DNA from: JBBTVO01 sp038063195
GTDB taxonomy: Bacteria > Patescibacteriota > Microgenomatia > Levybacterales > UBA12049
Length of the DNA: 21,855 nucleotides
Assembly (NCBI GenBank): GCA_038063195.1
Contig: JBBTVO010000035.1
Coordinates: 1 to 21,855 of the forward strand
Direction of reading: 5' to 3'
Positions 12,840-20,423 of this stretch are shown here, piece after piece. Within the stretch, counting starts at the first letter, position 1; each line of letters starts with the position of its first letter. Position numbers and translations under genes: made by a program. A model generated the notes under the pieces. The model worked only from the letters and a program-made list of their open reading frames with translations, did not search any database and was not told the DNA's origin.

Positions 12840-13748
12840 ATGGCAGATTTTAAATTTGTTCAGGATAAAGCATCCGGAAAATGGATAGTTCTTGCACCCC
12901 GGCGCGCAAAAAGGCCTGATGTAGCAAAAGAAGCTTCACCGCTATGCCCATTTTGCGTAGGAATGGAAAAAGAGGAGCCTGATGTTTACAGAGTGCCTGC
13001 CCGCAACGCGAGCGCTAGCGAGGCGGGCGGGGGTGGGGAAGCCGGCGATAGTAATTGGCAGGTACGGGTTATTCCAAACAAATTTCCTTTTGCTCCAATT
13101 CACGAGCTTATAATTCATTCTCCTGACCATCATAAGAACTTTGATGAGCTTCCGATAAGCCAAGCAGAAACCATCATTCAAGTTTATAAACAGAGATATA
13201 ATACTCACAAAGCGTCAGGACAGGCTTACCTCTTTCATAATAGGGGAGAAGCAGGAGGAGAAAGTCTTCCCCATCCCCATACACAGCTTGCCGTAGTTCC
13301 TCATGATGTGGTTTTGGATATTCCTCCTTTGAATTCAGATGAGGATGAAAAGATTGAAGCCGGCAGTTTTTTTATTTTCTGTCCGCCCACAAGCCAGTGG
13401 CCTGATGAGATTTGGATTGCGCCGAAAACGAAAGGCAAAGTCTTCGGGGATATTTCAGATGAAGAAGTTTCGGACTTAGCCTTTATCATTAATAGGCTGA
13501 TTAAAATTTTGGATTTGCGTCACGGCCACGAATTCCCTTTTAATTTCTATATTTATCCGGGAAATGATTGGTATATGAGAATAATTCCCAGAGTTAAGAC
13601 TCTTGGAGGATTTGAAGTCGGGACAGGAATTTTTGTAAATACCCAAGACCCAAATGATACATTTCTTTTCCTTAAAGAACATTTTGATACACCTGATGAA
13701 GAGAAAATTAAAACTCATCACCGCGCCGACTACGGGAGAAGTGTTTAG
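12840..13748 (+). CDS. Galactose-1-phosphate uridylyltransferase-like (GalT/HIT superfamily)
   Basis: A 302-residue GalT-type nucleotidyltransferase that should swap UMP between UDP-glucose and a sugar-1-phosphate; related NDP-hexose phosphorylases cannot be excluded. Visible are the zinc motif CPFC (about 36-39), WQVRVIPNKFPF (about 73-84), the active-site HPH in ESLPHPHTQLAVVP (about 143-156; the usual HPHGQ is HPHTQ here) and the C-terminal FNFYIYPGNDWYMRIIPR. Between RVP and NWQVRV (about residues 52-70) there is an in-frame Ala/Gly-rich stretch encoded by a GC-rich palindrome unlike the rest of the gene. The gene is downstream of the GT20 gene, suggesting nucleotide-sugar supply for the same pathway. 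Confidence 0.87.
   Translation: MADFKFVQDKASGKWIVLAPRRAKRPDVAKEASPLCPFCVGMEKEEPDVYRVPARNASASEAGGGGEAGDSNWQVRVIPNKFPFAPIHELIIHSPDHHKNFDELPISQAETIIQVYKQRYNTHKASGQAYLFHNRGEAGGESLPHPHTQLAVVPHDVVLDIPPLNSDEDEKIEAGSFFIFCPPTSQWPDEIWIAPKTKGKVFGDISDEEVSDLAFIINRLIKILDLRHGHEFPFNFYIYPGNDWYMRIIPRVKTLGGFEVGTGIFVNTQDPNDTFLFLKEHFDTPDEEKIKTHHRADYGRSV
12996..13031. repeat. GC-rich palindromic element inside the galT-like gene
   Basis: Outer arms CCTGCCCGC and GCGGGCGGG pair over 9 bp with one T-G wobble. The centre holds the perfect 8-bp palindrome CGCTAGCG. It stays in frame and encodes about 15 extra Ala/Gly/Ser/Glu residues. Composition is far more GC-rich than the surroundings. Confidence 0.65.
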
Positions 13749-13773
13749 ATTCCAGATCTATAAATAAGTTAAA

Positions 13774-13809
13774 TTGTCTTGTCAAGACAACAAAATCAAG
13801 GTTCAACCT
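13774..13809. promoter_or_regulatory. Two palindromes upstream of the 60-aa gene
   Basis: TTGTCTTG-T-CAAGACAA (13774-13790) is a perfect 8-bp inverted repeat. AGGTT-C-AACCT (13799-13809) is a second, 5-bp dyad. No U-tract follows, so an operator or leader structure is as likely as a galT-side terminator. Confidence 0.5.
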
Positions 13810-13818
13810 CGGTAATAT

Positions 13819-14001
13819 GTGAGACAAAAAGGAACTGTAAGGAGATTAAATACTTGGGCAGTTGAAGATTTGAAAAACAACTATACTGCTTACAAAGAGA
13901 ACAGAAAGTTGGTAACTGGATTGAAAAAAGAAGGAAAGAGAGTTATTAAAGCTCAGGAAACCGGTAATTCTAAGTCTCCATGGAATTTCGTTCAAGCTTA
14001 A
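13819..14001 (+). CDS. Small basic hypothetical protein (60 aa)
   Basis: A 60-residue Lys/Arg-rich protein with a GTG start; an in-frame TAA lies just upstream and no internal ATG exists, so this is the only possible long start. It has one amphipathic helical region (VEDLKNNYTAYKENRKLVTGLKKEG) and two tryptophans (residues 13 and 56). There is no membrane segment. It could be a nucleic-acid-binding protein, but I do not recognise it. Two palindromes precede it and the next gene converges on it. No Shine-Dalgarno or convincing promoter is seen, so its expression is uncertain. Confidence 0.45.
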   Translation: MRQKGTVRRLNTWAVEDLKNNYTAYKENRKLVTGLKKEGKRVIKAQETGNSKSPWNFVQA

Positions 14002-14066
14002 AATCCTTACTAGACCGAGTGTTTAGCCCTCCAGCAAATAAATATAAAGCCGACATCCAAACACGC

Positions 14067-15002
14067 CTAGACGTTTTGGCTTTCAGGTTGTTCTGCTATT
14101 CCAAATGACCAATCTAGTTCTTGCATCCAGCGTGGAGCTGAGATGTCTCCAATTTTACTGACTTTGTGCATATCTAAATCATTTTTCGAGTCAGCGGAAA
14201 TAAATACAGGAGGGGCTTCATTTGTTTCCAGAGTAGCTAAATTTCTTATATCATGAACTCGGGGATCACCTTCAAACATTAAAGAAACAATATTGGATAT
14301 GTAAATTAAGCTAGCTGTTGTTTTAAAATCAGGTAAGCCTTCAATTGCTTGAACAAAATCAGGATTTAATATGTCTGTATAGCAAACTGCAATTTCGCCT
14401 TCTTGAGCTAATTTCTTTAAGACAGCAAAATTATCAGTTACGACTTCAGGGATATTGTGTCTGGTTTGAGCATTAGCGGAGATCATGGGAGTATAGAAAT
14501 CTCTTTTTAAGGAAATATGCCAATCTTTTAAGCCTCTTCTAAACGTTTTATCTTTTTGAGTAATTGCGTCTGCTATTTTCCAATAATCCTCTTGAGGCAT
14601 CTTGAAAAAGTTATTAGTAAATTCCTCTGGCCCTTCAGAAGCTAAGAGCATCTCCACCATTACTCTTCCACCAATTACTACATATGGATTTATATCTGCA
14701 ATAACTATACCTTCGGGAGGCTTATCAAAGGCTTGAAGTAATGTAAAAATTCCTCCTGTTCCTACTCCTATTAAGTACCCATTAGGCTCGGAATCCCTTA
14801 ATTCCTCAATAAACATTGGGTATGCTGCTTCTGATGTTCTGAAAATAGCTGCCATACCAGCATATTTATAATCCTTTGGTCTTCCTCGTGTTTCAGCCGA
14901 TGAGCTGAGCATGTAATTCCCTACGGACTGTAATGTTGTGATCGGTTGGTTCCTTTCTCGATTAGTTATAAATCTTCCAAGAAGACCTTCATTATCTTTC
15001 AT
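14067..15002 (-). CDS. Hypothetical protein (311 aa), possible Rossmann-fold methyltransferase-like
   Basis: A soluble protein with no signal peptide. Residues about 75-110 read GYLIGVGTGGIFTLLQAFDKPPEGIVIADINPYVVIGG: a glycine-rich loop followed by an acidic strand end (ADINP), as in class I SAM-dependent methyltransferases. Later segments (EIAVCYTDILNPDFVQAI and TASLIYISNIVSLMF) look like further Rossmann strands. No catalytic motif is secure, so the enzyme call is a guess. It has its own strong promoter starting just after the ATPase epsilon stop, so it is not obligatorily part of that operon although it runs in the same direction. Confidence 0.6.
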   Translation of the reverse strand: MKDNEGLLGRFITNRERNQPITTLQSVGNYMLSSSAETRGRPKDYKYAGMAAIFRTSEAAYPMFIEELRDSEPNGYLIGVGTGGIFTLLQAFDKPPEGIVIADINPYVVIGGRVMVEMLLASEGPEEFTNNFFKMPQEDYWKIADAITQKDKTFRRGLKDWHISLKRDFYTPMISANAQTRHNIPEVVTDNFAVLKKLAQEGEIAVCYTDILNPDFVQAIEGLPDFKTTASLIYISNIVSLMFEGDPRVHDIRNLATLETNEAPPVFISADSKNDLDMHKVSKIGDISAPRWMQELDWSFGIAEQPESQNV

Positions 15003-15009
15003 GTGGGGA

Positions 15010-15038
15010 ATTATATCACTATAAGACTAAATTTTCAA
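15010..15038 (-). promoter_or_regulatory. Promoter of the 311-aa gene
   Basis: -35 TTGAAA (15033-15038), 17-bp spacer and -10 TATAAT (15010-15015), also an extended TG-A-TATAAT. It ends 7 nt before the ATG at 15002, predicting a leaderless mRNA. The epsilon stop is 11 bp upstream of the -35. Confidence 0.8.
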
Positions 15039-15048
15039 TTAATAAGCG

Positions 15049-15354
15049 CTAGGCATTAATGTCGGTGAGGCCGAGGAAGATGTGGACCTCATTAGAAATT
15101 ACCTTTAAAACTCCTGTATCGATCTTCATTTCCTTATCTTTGCCATCAAGCATGTGTATGATAATTTTGTTTTTGATGACCGAAATGAAATTTTCATGCT
15201 CGGCCAGTATATCAAAAATGCCCTTGTCATTATAAGAAGTCACTGCTTTGACCTTATCATTGAATGAAATTCCTGTTTTGGTCTGAATCTTAAGAAGAAT
15301 TACTTCCTCTTTGTTCGCAGAATTATTATTGGGTTTTGGCTGTTGTGTGTCCAT
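15049..15354 (-). CDS. atpC: F-type ATPase epsilon subunit, short form
   Basis: A 101-residue epsilon subunit of the rotary stalk. After a 15-residue Asn/Lys-rich N-terminus it has only the beta-sandwich domain. The core LAEHENFISVIKN matches the GIYPGHAPLLTAIKPG region of typical epsilon, and DTGVLKVISNEVHIFLG matches the SGGILEV strand. The C-terminal helical hairpin (about 35-45 residues), which in other bacteria binds or inhibits alpha-beta, is absent. Divergence is high, but position and pattern support the call. Its start overlaps the beta gene end by 29 bp, the last gene of the six-gene operon. Confidence 0.82.
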   Translation of the reverse strand: MDTQQPKPNNNSANKEEVILLKIQTKTGISFNDKVKAVTSYNDKGIFDILAEHENFISVIKNKIIIHMLDGKDKEMKIDTGVLKVISNEVHIFLGLTDINA

Positions 15355-16750
15355 TTAATAAATCTTTGGAAGAGCCAATGTATAAAAACTTCTCTTCCGC
15401 TATCTCGTCGTATTTGCCGTTTAAGATATCATCAACATCTTGGACTGTGGTAAGCCTCGGAACATAAGCGCCCGGTCTTCCTGTCTGGCTCTCAGCGACG
15501 TAGAAAGGCTGTGTCATGTAGTTCTTAAGCTTTCTTGAGCGTTTGTATTTAAGCTTATCATCAGGGGAAAGTTCTGCTTCTCCGACCAATGAAACAATCC
15601 TTTCGAGTTCGACAGATTCCTTGAGAAGGTTTTGCGCCCGCGGTGCCACTTCATTGTGAAGTTCTCCTACCTGCTCCGAATTTAAATTAGAAGAAGTTGA
15701 AGAAATTAGGTCGACCGCAGGAAGATGCCCTTCCTGATAAACGTTTCTTGAAAGAATTACTGTCGAATCAAGATAGGGGAATATAGCTTGTACTCCCTGA
15801 TCGAGTATATCGTCATTTGGGACATAGATTGCCTCAACAGAACTTATTGAATTATTATCAACCGAAACAAGCCGTTCATGAAAAGATGCCATTTCGGAGG
15901 CAAGAGTTGCCTGATAACCATCCTCAGACGGAATAGTATTCATAAGAACCGCAAGCTCATTTCCGGCCTGAGCAAAACGAAAAACATTATCGATAAAAAA
16001 CAAAACATCTTTTTTAAGATTGTCCCTAAAATACTCAGCCACAGTTGCCGCAGTATAGGCTGTTAAAAATCTTACTGCGGGATTTTCTCCCATAGGACCG
16101 AAAACTAAAGAGACTGCAGGAAGTACATTTTGCTCAGCTAAAGTTTGGTGTAATTCGTGTCCCTCTCTTGTTCTTTCTCCGACTCCGGCAAATACCGATA
16201 CGTTCCTAGTCTCCTTTTTTTTAAGAATAATTACATTGTGGATGATTTCTGTAAGAAGGAGAGTTTTGCCTACTCCTGCGCCTCCGAAAAGTCCTATTTT
16301 TCCGCCCTTTACAATCGGAGAAAAGAAATCTATTGCTTTTATTCCCGTTTCAAGAATTTCCTGATGAGTAGAAAGATCGCTATATGAAGGGAACTGTGAG
16401 TAAATAGGTTTTTTTTCTGTGTGTTTTATTTCTCCCATTCCATCAAGCTCTTCCCCAAAAATATCCATAACTCTTCCTAAGACGCCCTCTCCTACGGGAA
16501 TTAAAATAGGCATTTTGGTGTTTATGACTTTTGCGCCTCTGTATAAATTGGTAGTTTGAGAAAGACACAGGCAGAAGTACCGGGAGGGTCCTGATGAGCG
16601 TACCACTTCCATGCGGGTGGATTTATCATTGTCAAGAAAAACAAGGTCATGAAGGTTCGGAGGCGTACCAAGAAATTCTACCTCGACTATATGTCCCTGA
16701 ATCCTCAAAACCTTGCCGTAATCCTTATTCATAGATTCGATTTTACTCAT
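15326..16750 (-). CDS. atpD: F-type ATPase catalytic beta subunit
   Basis: A 474-residue catalytic subunit, normal length. The P-loop GGAGVGKT is at 156-163, catalytic Glu192 in GERTREG, and Walker B ends in FFIDNVFRFAQAG (Asp254). NTIPSEDGYQATLASEM follows as in beta subunits. All catalytic residues I can check are present, so it should hydrolyse or make ATP. Differences from standard beta include PSEDGYQATL in place of PSAVGYQPTL and a cysteine-rich FCLCLSQ near residue 59. An internal ATG at residue 7 is possible. It follows gamma after 95 bp filled by two hairpins, and overlaps epsilon by 29 bp. Confidence 0.95.
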   Translation of the reverse strand: MSKIESMNKDYGKVLRIQGHIVEVEFLGTPPNLHDLVFLDNDKSTRMEVVRSSGPSRYFCLCLSQTTNLYRGAKVINTKMPILIPVGEGVLGRVMDIFGEELDGMGEIKHTEKKPIYSQFPSYSDLSTHQEILETGIKAIDFFSPIVKGGKIGLFGGAGVGKTLLLTEIIHNVIILKKKETRNVSVFAGVGERTREGHELHQTLAEQNVLPAVSLVFGPMGENPAVRFLTAYTAATVAEYFRDNLKKDVLFFIDNVFRFAQAGNELAVLMNTIPSEDGYQATLASEMASFHERLVSVDNNSISSVEAIYVPNDDILDQGVQAIFPYLDSTVILSRNVYQEGHLPAVDLISSTSSNLNSEQVGELHNEVAPRAQNLLKESVELERIVSLVGEAELSPDDKLKYKRSRKLKNYMTQPFYVAESQTGRPGAYVPRLTTVQDVDDILNGKYDEIAEEKFLYIGSSKDLLNGHTTAKTQ

Positions 16751-16752
16751 TC

Positions 16753-16784
16753 TTCGATAAACTCAGAATCCTGAGCCTGTCGAA
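16753..16784. repeat. REP-like hairpin 1 in the gamma-beta gap
   Basis: TTCGA...TCGAA outer arms (16753-16757 and 16780-16784) with inner CTCAG/CTGAG arms (16762-16766 and 16771-16775). On the minus strand it carries TTCGACAGGCTCAG, shared with the degenerate copy near 3364-3386. Confidence 0.6.
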
Positions 16785-16807
16785 GGACTATGACCCTGAG
16801 CTTGGAC

Positions 16808-16827
16808 TTCGACTGAGCTCAGCCGAA
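16808..16827. repeat. REP-like palindrome 2 in the gamma-beta gap
   Basis: A 20-bp palindrome centred on CTGAGCTCAG, flanked by TTCG/CGAA with one G-T wobble position. It is 23 bp from hairpin 1. Confidence 0.6.
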
Positions 16828-16845
16828 TGTCCCGAATGGGTCATA

Positions 16846-17712
16846 TTATTTCCATAAAGCCATACTTGAGAAAGTTTCAAGCTGTTTCTTGTTCATAATT
16901 CTGTGTCTTACCTTTTCTTTCTCAAACGCAATTACTTTTAAGATATCCCTGATATTTTCAACCCTAAGCTCTAGAGATGTCATTCTGGATGCAAATTTTG
17001 CGAGTTGGGACTCAAATACTGTCTGCTCAAAAAGCGAAGCAAAAATTTCAGCTTCAAAAAATTTCATAATCTTATCAAGCGACGGCTCGAAAAAATATTT
17101 CACCTGGGTGCCTGAGGCAGACTGAGGCAGAGGATCACCTGAAATACTTGTTACAATTGGCTCCTGAGTTATTACATTTTCAAATCTTCCATAGACTATA
17201 AAAACTTTCTCATAAGTAATTATATGCGCAATTATTTTTTTCAAATCCTCGTTATTTACACTTGAATCAGGCATATTAAAGAAAGAGTAAGGGATTTTGG
17301 ATCCGCTGTTTTTTAAATATTCAAGACCAACTCTTCCTACAATTGCCGCATCGGCCTTTTCTTTTTTCATAAGATCCAGGAACAGATTAAAAGTCTTTCT
17401 TACGATATCTCCATAAAGACCGGTGTTTGAAGACAAAAGAAGAAATAGTGTCTTCCCGTTCCTTTCTATAAATGTAAGCTTGCTTGGATCTTTTATTTTC
17501 TTGATATGCATTCTCTTGAGCACGTCATCTCTATAAGAACTTTTTACCTGCTGGAAAATATAATTAAGTTCATCGATAAAACTTCGGCCCGCAAGAACCG
17601 AAGTTCTGGCATTCTGCATTCGGGAAGCCGCAATTTCCTCATAGGTCTCAAGGATGTTTTTAAAAGTCGAAACTCTGTTGAATTCCTCTAATACCTCACG
17701 TCTTGTTACCAT
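16846..17712 (-). CDS. atpG: F-type ATPase gamma (central shaft) subunit
   Basis: A 288-residue gamma subunit, normal length. The N-terminal helix TREVLEEFNRVSTFKNILETYEEIAASRM aligns with the gamma start (TREIRRRIKSIKNTxKIT...VAASKM). The C-terminal helix ASLFEQTVFESQLAKFASRMTSLELRVENIRDIL followed by EKEKVRHRIMNKKQLETF matches the typical C-terminal shaft. The central Rossmann-like part is divergent. It overlaps the alpha gene by 17 bp. Gamma would rotate inside the alpha3-beta3 head and connect to a c ring in a complete enzyme. Confidence 0.93.
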   Translation of the reverse strand: MVTRREVLEEFNRVSTFKNILETYEEIAASRMQNARTSVLAGRSFIDELNYIFQQVKSSYRDDVLKRMHIKKIKDPSKLTFIERNGKTLFLLLSSNTGLYGDIVRKTFNLFLDLMKKEKADAAIVGRVGLEYLKNSGSKIPYSFFNMPDSSVNNEDLKKIIAHIITYEKVFIVYGRFENVITQEPIVTSISGDPLPQSASGTQVKYFFEPSLDKIMKFFEAEIFASLFEQTVFESQLAKFASRMTSLELRVENIRDILKVIAFEKEKVRHRIMNKKQLETFSSMALWK

Positions 17713-19183
17713 ATTTTTGTGCAGATAATAGTATCTGCGGTCCCTGGGTTTTTATCATTCTAAGAAGCTTATTAAACGAATCATTTTGTTCAACCAAAGT
17801 ATCTACCAGCTGCTGAATTTTTTTATCCGAGCTATATGCCAGTATAACTCTCTGCATATCCTCTCGTATCGCTATCAATTCTTTGTTCTCCCAGGAATTT
17901 TCCCATAGCATCGCAAATAATACTATTTGCAGATTAATCGGCACGACTTCGTTGGTGTACTGACTGAAAAACTGAATTATTCTGGCTCCTGTAAGAAGAG
18001 TCGTTCTTATATTTTCATTAAGCTCAGCTCCAAAATGAATAAAGCTTTGCATTTTCTCGTATAGATTTAAAAAACTTATGATTTCGCGGTTTATCTCGCG
18101 TCTCAAATTTGACTGAGTTTGTCTGCCTACACGGGTTACGGAAAGAAAGGGATTTATTGCCGGGCGGCGGCCTAAATAAAAAAGATCTTTGTCGAAATAG
18201 AGATGGCCGTCTGTCATAGACATTAGGTTGGTTTCTATATAGCCTGATAAGTCTCCCTGGGCAGTCTCTGCAACCGGAAGACACGTAATTGATGCTTCTC
18301 CTTTGTCTGTAATGAAATTTCCTGCTCTTTCCATAAGCTTTGCATGAGTGTAGAAAATATCGCTCGGGTAAGAATTCCTTCCCGGAAAGCGCCTGCCAAG
18401 AAGCGAGAGTTCTCTGTAAAATTTCGCATGAGTCGATAAGTCATCTAATACCAGGAGTACATCTTTCCCCTGATCCCTGAAGAATTCGCTTATTGTCATC
18501 GCAGTATATGGAGTTAAGTGAATAAGCCCTGTGGCATCTTCAGAACCCGAAGCTACAATGACCATTTTTTCCATAACTCCCTGTTTTTGGAAAAATTCTT
18601 CAATTTTTTTAACATCAAGTTTTTTCTTTCCAATCGCCGCATAAACACAAATATTACCGTGCCTTGTTTGATTTAATATCGTTCTGGTTAGGAAGCTTGT
18701 TTTACCTGTTTTTCTATCTCCCACAATTAATTCTCTCTGCCCATGTCCCAGCGGAATTGCCATGTCTACGATAAGAACTCCTGTTTCAAGAGTTTTTGTT
18801 ATTGCTTTTCTTTTGGTTATGCCTTGCGGAAGGGAATTGACAGGCATTGTGAAAGTGGGCGATTTTGATGGTTTTGTGCTTTCTATAGAATTTCCGAGAG
18901 AATCAATTACTTTCCCCAAAAGCTCAACGCCAACGGGAACTTTTAGTATCTCATTGGTTCTCGTAAGTCTTGTGCCGGGCTTTATGGAATTTTTAGAGAA
19001 GATAAGAATTTCAACAAGTTCCGGTTCAATAGAGAAAACCTGTCCGAAATCTCCTGTTTCAAAAATTACTATTTCTTCAGGCTTTACATTTGGAAGACCG
19101 CTTACATAAATTATTGCGTCAGCAACCTGCTCGACATAGCCGATTTCTTCTATTTCATTAAGGTAGGAGTTGAAGTCTTTCAT
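17696..19183 (-). CDS. atpA: F-type ATPase alpha subunit (divergent)
   Basis: A 495-residue non-catalytic nucleotide-binding subunit. The P-loop is GDRKTGKT (155-162; usually GDRQTGKT), Walker B is VLLVLDDLS (242-250), and the arginine finger is Arg351 in SVTRVG. LPVAETAQGDLSGYIETNLMSMTDG matches the LPIIETQAGDVSAYIPTN...SITDG region. The N-terminus is about a dozen residues shorter than in standard alpha before the beta-barrel starts at EIGYVEQVADAIIYVSGL; that segment normally binds delta. It starts within the delta gene end (ATGA overlap). The call is firm, but divergence is high. Confidence 0.94.
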   Translation of the reverse strand: MKDFNSYLNEIEEIGYVEQVADAIIYVSGLPNVKPEEIVIFETGDFGQVFSIEPELVEILIFSKNSIKPGTRLTRTNEILKVPVGVELLGKVIDSLGNSIESTKPSKSPTFTMPVNSLPQGITKRKAITKTLETGVLIVDMAIPLGHGQRELIVGDRKTGKTSFLTRTILNQTRHGNICVYAAIGKKKLDVKKIEEFFQKQGVMEKMVIVASGSEDATGLIHLTPYTAMTISEFFRDQGKDVLLVLDDLSTHAKFYRELSLLGRRFPGRNSYPSDIFYTHAKLMERAGNFITDKGEASITCLPVAETAQGDLSGYIETNLMSMTDGHLYFDKDLFYLGRRPAINPFLSVTRVGRQTQSNLRREINREIISFLNLYEKMQSFIHFGAELNENIRTTLLTGARIIQFFSQYTNEVVPINLQIVLFAMLWENSWENKELIAIREDMQRVILAYSSDKKIQQLVDTLVEQNDSFNKLLRMIKTQGPQILLSAQKYGNKT

Positions 19184-19692
19184 TTGGGAGAAATACTGCC
19201 TATAAGCTCATTTTTCTTTTTTGTAAATACCTCTGCGAGGCTTTTTCTTAGAGAAAAGTCTTTGTATCTGCCGTTTATTGAAATAACCGCTCCTCCCAGA
19301 ATTTCTTCGTCCTTATCTATATCAAGAAGAGTATTTGCTTCCAGATTTTGATTTATCCATTCTGAAATATGGGAAATTATTTCACTGCTTGGGTCTATTG
19401 CGAGAGTAATTTTTACTATTTTCATTTTTTTTATCTCGTCTCTGGTTTGTACCAAAATCTTCTCACACGAGGCATTATCAGCTAGGGAGATTTTATTATC
19501 AGATAGTATCTTTTTTATTAGATTTGAAGTGGAGCTTCCTGCTGATTTTGACAAAATCTCCTCAAGGTTCTTATTTTTCACTTTGTAGAAGTTTTCAAGA
19601 ATTATGTCAATTTCTGAGCAAAAATTATCTGCTTCGGCAACAGTTCTTATATCATTTGATATTTCATATATCAGCTTATTCTTATCATTCAT
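19180..19692 (-). CDS. atpH: F-type ATPase delta subunit
   Basis: A 170-residue delta subunit (OSCP homologue) that should join the alpha N-termini to the b stalk. The N-terminal part is helical and Lys/Glu-rich. The conserved C-terminal signature DKDEEILGGAVISINGRYKDFSLRKSLAEVF matches the delta motif (D-x-S-xLGGxxIxxGxxxxDxSxxxxLxxL). It begins 18 bp after b and ends with an ATGA overlap on alpha. Its presence argues for a genuine stator connection. Confidence 0.9.
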   Translation of the reverse strand: MNDKNKLIYEISNDIRTVAEADNFCSEIDIILENFYKVKNKNLEEILSKSAGSSTSNLIKKILSDNKISLADNASCEKILVQTRDEIKKMKIVKITLAIDPSSEIISHISEWINQNLEANTLLDIDKDEEILGGAVISINGRYKDFSLRKSLAEVFTKKKNELIGSISPK

Positions 19693-19710
19693 AGGGCAGT
19701 AAAAGACTTG

Positions 19711-20415
19711 CTAAATACTATTCTTCGCTTTTTCAAGCGCATCGATTATGAGCTGTTCGTGCTGAGCAAGAGGAATGCTTTTCCCGATAGCTTCTTTTGA
19801 TACGCTTTCTAAGATTGCGTATATTTCCTCATCGATCTTCTTAAGCATCTCAACTTTATATGCCGAAACTTCTTTTTGGGTTTTGGCATACTCTTCCTCT
19901 ATCTTTTTCTCAACTATTTTCTGAGACCCAATTGTCTCTTGCTGAATAACTTTTTCATAGTCATCAACCTCTTTTAAAGTATCTGCTTCGATAGCTTTTG
20001 ATGCATTTTTTGCTATTTCGACAGTGTTTTCCCGGAGAAAATTTAGTTCTTTTTTATACTCTTGCAGAAAATCCTGAGAAGCTTTTTCAAAGTAGGAAGT
20101 CTGTTGCTTAATAAGAGTTTCCAAAGCTTCATCAAGCATTTTTCTTGAATTATTATTCAGACTCTGGCCTCCGGTTATTATCTGCTGTGCTTTTTGCGTA
20201 GCTTCTTCTATAATATCCGCGCTCTTTTTTCTGGCATTCTCAAGCAAATCTACTGCTTTTTCGTCCATACCTTTGAAAAGTTCATCGTATCTTTGCTCGC
20301 GGAGCATCATTTTCTTAAGCACATGATAGTAGGAGATGCTCAAAGCAAAAAGTGCGATGGAGAGTACAGAAATAGAAGCTATAATCACGAAGAAAAAAAG
20401 CGGTGAAACTACCAT
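19711..20415 (-). CDS. atpF: F-type ATPase b-like stator subunit, extended
   Basis: A 234-residue b-like protein, longer than the usual 155-175. One N-terminal membrane helix (about 5-33, SPLFFFVIIASISVLSIALF) is followed by about 190 residues of predicted coiled coil rich in Glu, Lys, Gln and Ala. It starts the operon from its own promoter, 8 nt before the ATG. Its position before delta is the canonical b place, but no a or c gene precedes it; the next upstream gene is a PIN toxin of an unrelated module. A b-like coiled coil has little sequence identity, so the call rests on topology and synteny. Confidence 0.8.
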   Translation of the reverse strand: MVVSPLFFFVIIASISVLSIALFALSISYYHVLKKMMLREQRYDELFKGMDEKAVDLLENARKKSADIIEEATQKAQQIITGGQSLNNNSRKMLDEALETLIKQQTSYFEKASQDFLQEYKKELNFLRENTVEIAKNASKAIEADTLKEVDDYEKVIQQETIGSQKIVEKKIEEEYAKTQKEVSAYKVEMLKKIDEEIYAILESVSKEAIGKSIPLAQHEQLIIDALEKAKNSI

Positions 20416-20423
20416 ATGAAATA

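Noticed and set aside
18762..19109. 115-codon plus-strand ORF and other long antisense ORFs in alpha, mreB, tagA, otsA and galT regions
   Set aside because: They lie opposite well-conserved genes and translate to low-complexity or biased sequence without family motifs.
15049..20415. Interpretation as Na+-type N-ATPase or Mycoplasma gliding F1-like motor
   Set aside because: N-ATPase operons begin with beta-epsilon and include a, c and extra small genes; the Mycoplasma paralogues lack canonical delta and b and carry their own extra proteins. The gene order here is the standard F-type order with a and c missing.
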